From positions 1 through 26,643 of the forward strand of contig NZ_CALNBI010000274.1 of NCBI RefSeq assembly GCF_937874145.1: 26,643 bases of DNA. Direction: 5' to 3'. The DNA comes from an uncultured Chitinophaga sp. GTDB lineage: Bacteria; Bacteroidota; Bacteroidia; Chitinophagales; Chitinophagaceae. The notes beneath the pieces are model-generated. The model did no database searches, was not told the DNA's origin, and saw only the letters and a program-made list of their open reading frames with translations. This document shows, piece by piece, positions 23,601 to 26,643 of the stretch. The first letter of the stretch is position 1; every line of letters starts with the position of its first letter. Position numbers and translations under genes: made by a program.

Positions 23601-24396
23601 TGGCGGTATGCATGTCTTCCGCCAGCCCGCTGGCATGCCCACCGATGGAATCCAGCGCTGCCCTGCGGAAAGTACAGTTGGCGCCGATGGCCAGCACGGT
23701 GCCGTAGCTGTTCATGGTGCACATGATGGGGCCGTAAAACTGGAACGTTTGCTGGGCCGCGCCTTTGGCGATAAGGCTGTCGCCCAGGTTGCTGTATGCC
23801 TGTACGATTTGCACGAAGCCGATGCCTGGATCATTGAAGTGGTGCACCACGGCGTCGAGGAAGCCGGGCGCGGGCACATGGTCGGGGTCCAGCACCACGC
23901 AGAGCTCTCCCGTGGCATATTGCAGGGCGTTATTGATGTTCCCGGCCTTGGCGTCTTTCCGGATGCTCCGGGTCACATGCCGCACGCCAAGGCGCGCGCA
24001 CATTTCTTTCAGGTAGGGATCGTTTGCCTCGTCGCATAACCAGGCGGTATGCGGATATTGCATGGCCCTGATGGCCGTGAGCGTTTCCCCGATCATTTCA
24101 TACGGCTCGCCGGGGAAGTAGGTCGTCAGCACATCCACCGTAAACGGATGTTGCGCTTTCGGAGCCGCGGGAATGCGGATGGCGGCATAATGGTACCATT
24201 CATGCAAAACGGCCAGGCAGTTGAACGTAATGGCAGCCATCAGCACCCAATACATCGGGGCGTAACCGATCTGCGCACGCTTGAACAATACGGCCAGCAA
24301 CACCACCATGCTGAGGGTCCCCAGCAGGATCATGAGCCTGAGCGTAAACAGTTCCCGCCGCGACGGCGGTGATACCGGTTCCAGTTTTTCCATCAT
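20683..24396 (-). CDS. GT2 polysaccharide synthase fused to a GH26-like domain and a pseudo-glycosidase domain
   Basis: The product is 1237 residues. Two helices (about 18-65) precede a cytoplasmic GT2 domain of the cellulose-synthase type (about 80-330): D122, DPD at 170-172, ED at 260-261, and QQLKW at 297-301, where the usual Arg of QxxRW is Lys. About six further helices (330-548) would form the export channel. Outside lies a GH26-like domain (about 560-835) with HE at 668-669 (acid/base E669), WVWNPW, and E774 in VAEMGS as nucleophile. A second TIM-barrel-like domain (about 870-1120) resembles the upstream hydrolase, but GNE is GNN (N982) and SEW is TNW (N1093). A beta-sandwich (about 1135-1237) ends the chain. 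It overlaps the upstream gene by 4 nt. The polymer is unknown. Confidence 0.88.
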   Translation of the reverse strand: MMEKLEPVSPPSRRELFTLRLMILLGTLSMVVLLAVLFKRAQIGYAPMYWVLMAAITFNCLAVLHEWYHYAAIRIPAAPKAQHPFTVDVLTTYFPGEPYEMIGETLTAIRAMQYPHTAWLCDEANDPYLKEMCARLGVRHVTRSIRKDAKAGNINNALQYATGELCVVLDPDHVPAPGFLDAVVHHFNDPGIGFVQIVQAYSNLGDSLIAKGAAQQTFQFYGPIMCTMNSYGTVLAIGANCTFRRAALDSIGGHASGLAEDMHTAMHLHAKGWKSRYVPAVLTRGLVPNTLSAYYAQQLKWARGTFELLVTTYPKLFRQFTWLQRLHYGTIPLHYLAGIVFLINFIVPVVSLFTGYIPFRADLVEFSLLAMPAIASVVLIRHYVQRWVMEEEERGFHVVGGLLFIGTWWIYLLGFVYTIARKKVPYLPTPKDDSGPDDWRLNIPNILVLVISLAAIVYGLQADWNPYSLFMAAIAGINCLIMVFNIIASLQLRKIPARYGWVKTMLIYPLLLKKQFWLFRHIHLYSGIRKLGLPLLLGAIVLSWWLATGRQGVAEIQPAPRQSVFYSGAYNPSGQGMPRMQLTSMYIAWGNGPEHLLPDTLAAVYNSGSVPMITWEPWRSRFGHSIDGLGQEQKVMSLIPTGIFDGYLERFADEVKALNRPLFLRFAHEPDNPAYPWSPSGGNTPEEYKAAWQYVHTLFQKRGAANAIWVWNPWKAANAGAYFPGNAFVDWIGVTILNYGPGHGGGEWYAFQELYAPFHRLPLFRSGLPVMVAEMGSAADAGGQARWLSDAFRDISMLFPEIQAQVFFNTAHDTHLPAGDTSKYIDWAIRQPEQILTSLKNYPRLHGPVPAAAPVIQEARARGATAHHVLPDSMRGLFYQKGEEWFGNRHVLTRRQTASDMAQMQQLGVNTIRRYGPGVYDRNVLAEAGSRGIRVHYGFWLPDVTDMDKDGRALERMQERILATVARRRNDTTITAWHLGNNAWQVLAQYHFKPALLYQQQRYLQWLEGLAAAIKATDSSRLVTTDLHMRPGFPGSMPWLRQQLPAIDAFGIEATGDTSGLSRMLAGNTLLFINRMPVDAFAKLPPTPAFLTNWQDLETRNFVSFNGLTDLQGRHKKELHLLNGLWGRSPAPAPLPKVKILRPSRTTLPGSELTYNALVSTGNGWRFSLPETDQLRFEWYLVQTDGYGHPIRIQQLGEGSSVTLNIPEQPVHYLLYLEAAKDGSVSTDFSTLHTPLF

Positions 24397-25730
24397 GGCG
24401 CGATTACATAAAACGGTGTATTGGCGGATGCAAAGTTGCCGGATGCATCATATGCGGTTACGAATAAACGGTAAGGCCCCTCCTTCGCCGGCGCCCTGAA
24501 ACGCACCCCGGCGCCTTCCTGCGACAGCAGCAGGCTGTCCGGCGCCGGCGGTTTCAGCGGGTTCACGTAGCCGTAATAACGGATGAACCAATCTTCCGGC
24601 AACACTTCCCACTTCAGCCGCAGCGCGCCGATGCCGGGGCGTTCCAGCAGCAGCACGGCGGTATGATCGGTACCGGGGCTGAGCAGGATATTGTCCCTGG
24701 CGCCTTTATCGTCGAGCAGCATGTATTGCAGTTCCGGCGCGGCATGTGCGGATTGCTGGCCGGTCCAGATGTACCGCATGGTTTGCACGGCTTCGGAAAC
24801 TTCGCCTTCCCCGGTGAACATGCTGAACCAGGTATGTGTAACTTCCTGCTTCTGCCCCCAGAAAAACACGCAGGCGCCCAGGAAGCGGGGATTATTCACT
24901 GGGATGTAGTCCGTGTACCGCTGTAAATAGTGTTCTGCTTTTTTATTGCTGGTGTTTTCAATGGGAGCGCCCCATGCCGTAGTTTCACTTTCCCAGGGGC
25001 CGTTGATGCCCCATTCCGAAATGAGGAACGGGCCATCCCAGAACCAGGCGAATTTTTCCAGGTTGCCGCGCAGATTTTTTAGCTCCCCGAATATATTCAT
25101 GGAGATCAGGTCCAGCTGCGGAACCTTCCATCGCAGGTTGTAAATATTCCTTCTACTGAAGTTGATGATAGCGGTGGTGACGGGATGATTGGGGTCTCGG
25201 GTGTGGATCATGTCCAGCAGGCGGTTGTACACTTTGTAAAACGGGCGGAAACGGGGACTGTAAGGGAAATCCACTTCGTTGCCCAGGCACCACATGAGCA
25301 GGGCGGGATGGTGCTTATACCGTTCCACGACTTGCTCATATGCCAGGTACATGGCCGAAACGGCGGCAGTATCCCGGTAGAAATCGAGGTGGCTGCTGAT
25401 GGGGATCGCCAATCCGCTGATGACGGCGATACCCGCCGCTTCCGCTTCGTCAAGCAATGTCCCCAGCCCCGCCGTGTCCCAGGTACGGATCGTGTTGCCG
25501 CCGGCGGCTTTCAGCGCTGCCAGCTGCCCGTTCCCGGCCGCGCCCTTTACGACGAATGGCTGGCCGTCCCTGAATATCGTGTATCTCCCTCCTGACTCCC
25601 CGATATAAACCTTGCGCCCGACGGGAGGCGCGGGCGACTGCCTGCAGGCCGTTATGCCGGCGCATAACAGGCCCAGGGAAATAAACAACGCCCGTACGGG
25701 AGTCAGATTGGTTTGTGGATGTATTGACAT
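24393..25730 (-). CDS. Glycoside hydrolase lipoprotein, GH2/GH5-like TIM barrel
   Basis: The product is 445 residues from the ATG at 25730 (MSIHPQTNLTPVRALFISLG); the frame is open 24 codons further upstream, but only this start puts the signal peptide at the N-terminus. A lipobox ends at Cys29 (GITAC). The TIM-barrel region (about 45-330) has GNE with the acid/base E152 and ISEWG with the nucleophile E239. A beta domain (about 335-445) follows. This is the TIM-barrel layout of GH2/GH5-type retaining enzymes; exact family and sugar are not certain. Its stop overlaps the synthase start (ATGA), indicating translational coupling. It probably trims or remodels the glycan made by the synthase. Confidence 0.82.
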   Translation of the reverse strand: MSIHPQTNLTPVRALFISLGLLCAGITACRQSPAPPVGRKVYIGESGGRYTIFRDGQPFVVKGAAGNGQLAALKAAGGNTIRTWDTAGLGTLLDEAEAAGIAVISGLAIPISSHLDFYRDTAAVSAMYLAYEQVVERYKHHPALLMWCLGNEVDFPYSPRFRPFYKVYNRLLDMIHTRDPNHPVTTAIINFSRRNIYNLRWKVPQLDLISMNIFGELKNLRGNLEKFAWFWDGPFLISEWGINGPWESETTAWGAPIENTSNKKAEHYLQRYTDYIPVNNPRFLGACVFFWGQKQEVTHTWFSMFTGEGEVSEAVQTMRYIWTGQQSAHAAPELQYMLLDDKGARDNILLSPGTDHTAVLLLERPGIGALRLKWEVLPEDWFIRYYGYVNPLKPPAPDSLLLSQEGAGVRFRAPAKEGPYRLFVTAYDASGNFASANTPFYVIAP

Positions 25731-25785
25731 GCGGAATCCGTCGAGCCCTATAAATATAGCGGAAACTTTCCAATTGCAGACGGGA

Positions 25786-26586
25786 TCACAATCCCGCCGC
25801 AACTTTCCTGAACTGCCTGGCCATGGGCGCCGGCACGCTTTCCGGTTTGAACTTTACGTGCTTCACCTTGCCGCCGAGCAGCGTCCGGTACCATACCAGG
25901 GAGCCCAGGTAGCATCCTGCGGCATTGGCGTGATTGGGGTCAAAGGCGAGCTTGCCGTCGCGCCAGGCGTAGCCGATGTGGAGGGAGTTGGCCTGGTCGG
26001 GTAATTGGCCCGGCTGCGGATCGTCGGAGCGGAACGTGGTATCTTTCCGGTACCGCCACCTGCGGCTGGTTTCCATGGCCCTGAAGGCGTCTCCCGTAGG
26101 GATGATGCTGAGCTTTAGTTCGTTGGCTACCTGGTGGTAGGCGGCGCGCACATGCCGGTGCATCTCCGCCGCGTCGCGGGCGCGCTCCTCGCCGTGGATC
26201 TTTCCGAAAGCTTTCGCGTCGTTGCGGTAAGCCCAGATCTGGTGGATGAAGATCTTCGCGCCGGGTTGCATCGACCGGATCAAGTCCACAAGTTTGCCCG
26301 CATAGGGCGCATACGTGGCAGGGTCTCCCGAAAGCAGGGAGTATTGCTGGAGGGTGACGATGTCCCATCGCCCGTCGGCCAGCATCTCGCGGAGCGATTT
26401 TCCTTTATAAGCCTTTTCCCCGGATTCCGCCAGCTTCCAATGCCTTTCGAGCGAGCAGCCGCCCAGTTCGGCGCGGCCCAGTTCCAGCTCAATCCCGCCT
26501 TCTTTCGCCAGTTGCGGCAGATATGCGGCGGCGTTTTGGGAGAAGCTGTTGCCGACGATGAGGAACGCGGCGAACTGGGAATGCAC
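25786..26586 (-). CDS. DUF4886-type SGNH hydrolase, 5' end uncertain
   Basis: At least 266 residues are visible. The block I motif GNSFSQN carries the catalytic Ser. GGCSLERHW, VTLQQYSLLSG and a C-terminal block V DPNHANAAG (Asp/His) complete an SGNH-like site. DUF4886 enzymes are expected to be esterases, possibly removing acetyl groups from glycans. The only start codon near the N-terminus is a GTG at 26586; the frame stays open to the window edge. Relatives usually have a signal peptide that is not visible here, so the real start lies outside the window or has been lost. It lies 55 nt upstream of the glycoside hydrolase on the same strand. A short CGGGAT/ATCCCG hairpin spans the stop codon. 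Confidence 0.75.
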   Translation of the reverse strand: MHSQFAAFLIVGNSFSQNAAAYLPQLAKEGGIELELGRAELGGCSLERHWKLAESGEKAYKGKSLREMLADGRWDIVTLQQYSLLSGDPATYAPYAGKLVDLIRSMQPGAKIFIHQIWAYRNDAKAFGKIHGEERARDAAEMHRHVRAAYHQVANELKLSIIPTGDAFRAMETSRRWRYRKDTTFRSDDPQPGQLPDQANSLHIGYAWRDGKLAFDPNHANAAGCYLGSLVWYRTLLGGKVKHVKFKPESVPAPMARQFRKVAAGL

Positions 26587-26643
26587 TACACCAGTGTTCC
26601 CAATATCCTGAAGGTCTTGAATCCGCTGTTCCTTGATGACTTG
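26581..26643 (+). CDS. Possible start of a divergent gene, cut by the window edge
   Basis: From an ATG at 26581 the plus strand reads MHYTSVPNILKVLNPLFLDD without a stop to the edge. The hydrophobic/charged pattern looks like a genuine amphipathic protein start. It overlaps the minus-strand frame of the SGNH hydrolase by a few codons, so both cannot use their longest forms comfortably. I do not recognise the family, and 21 residues are too few to decide. Confidence 0.3.
   Translation, partial: MHYTSVPNILKVLNPLFLDDL

Overview
The window reads as chromosomal DNA of a Bacteroidetes bacterium, most like Chitinophaga or another member of the Chitinophagaceae. The evidence is a type IX secretion C-terminal domain (YPNPF), Bacteroidetes-type promoters (TTTG / TAnnTTTG), AraC regulators with N-terminal membrane segments, a DUF6660-type protein beside an RND metal pump, a CzcA-TolC fusion, and the lack of strong Shine-Dalgarno sequences. 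All names rest on reading motifs in the sequence; no database search was run.

Layout. (1) 1-2260 is a remnant mobile-element region. It holds a leftward pair (a small membrane protein and a 252-residue protein of a family I recall from Bacteroidetes), a divergent 71-residue HTH-like protein, a tRNA-3'-end-like att core with a terminator, a tandem 12-bp repeat, and a tyrosine integrase broken over three frames. (2) 2341-6894 carries a secreted metallophosphoesterase, about 1 kb without a recognisable gene, and a large secreted beta-propeller-like protein with a T9SS signal. (3) 6994-11460 carries a membrane AraC regulator (AT-rich, its start codon at the base of a long hairpin), a DUF2306 membrane protein, a convergent serine hydrolase with four C-terminal membrane helices, and a collagen-repeat lipoprotein. 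(4) 11625-14302 is a compact AraC regulon: the regulator, a truncated sugar O-acetyltransferase and a zinc alcohol dehydrogenase. The two presumed target genes have direct repeats spaced exactly 21 bp, each 33 nt from the -7 box. (5) 14328-20502 is a leftward metal-efflux locus: a DUF6660-like His/Cys-rich protein, a CzcA-type RND pump fused in one reading frame to a TolC-type channel, and a His-rich adaptor lipoprotein. (6) 20683 to the end is a leftward polysaccharide locus: a DUF4886 SGNH hydrolase, a glycoside hydrolase lipoprotein, and a 1237-residue protein joining a GT2 polysaccharide synthase, a GH26-like domain and a second TIM-barrel-like domain that appears to have lost both catalytic glutamates.

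The most distinctive system is region 6. A membrane synthase carries its own extracytoplasmic hydrolase and a pseudo-hydrolase, and is translationally coupled to an apparently active relative of the pseudo-domain. That suggests coupled synthesis and trimming or binding of an unidentified exopolysaccharide. Second is the AraC operator code in region 4, which can be read directly from the sequence.
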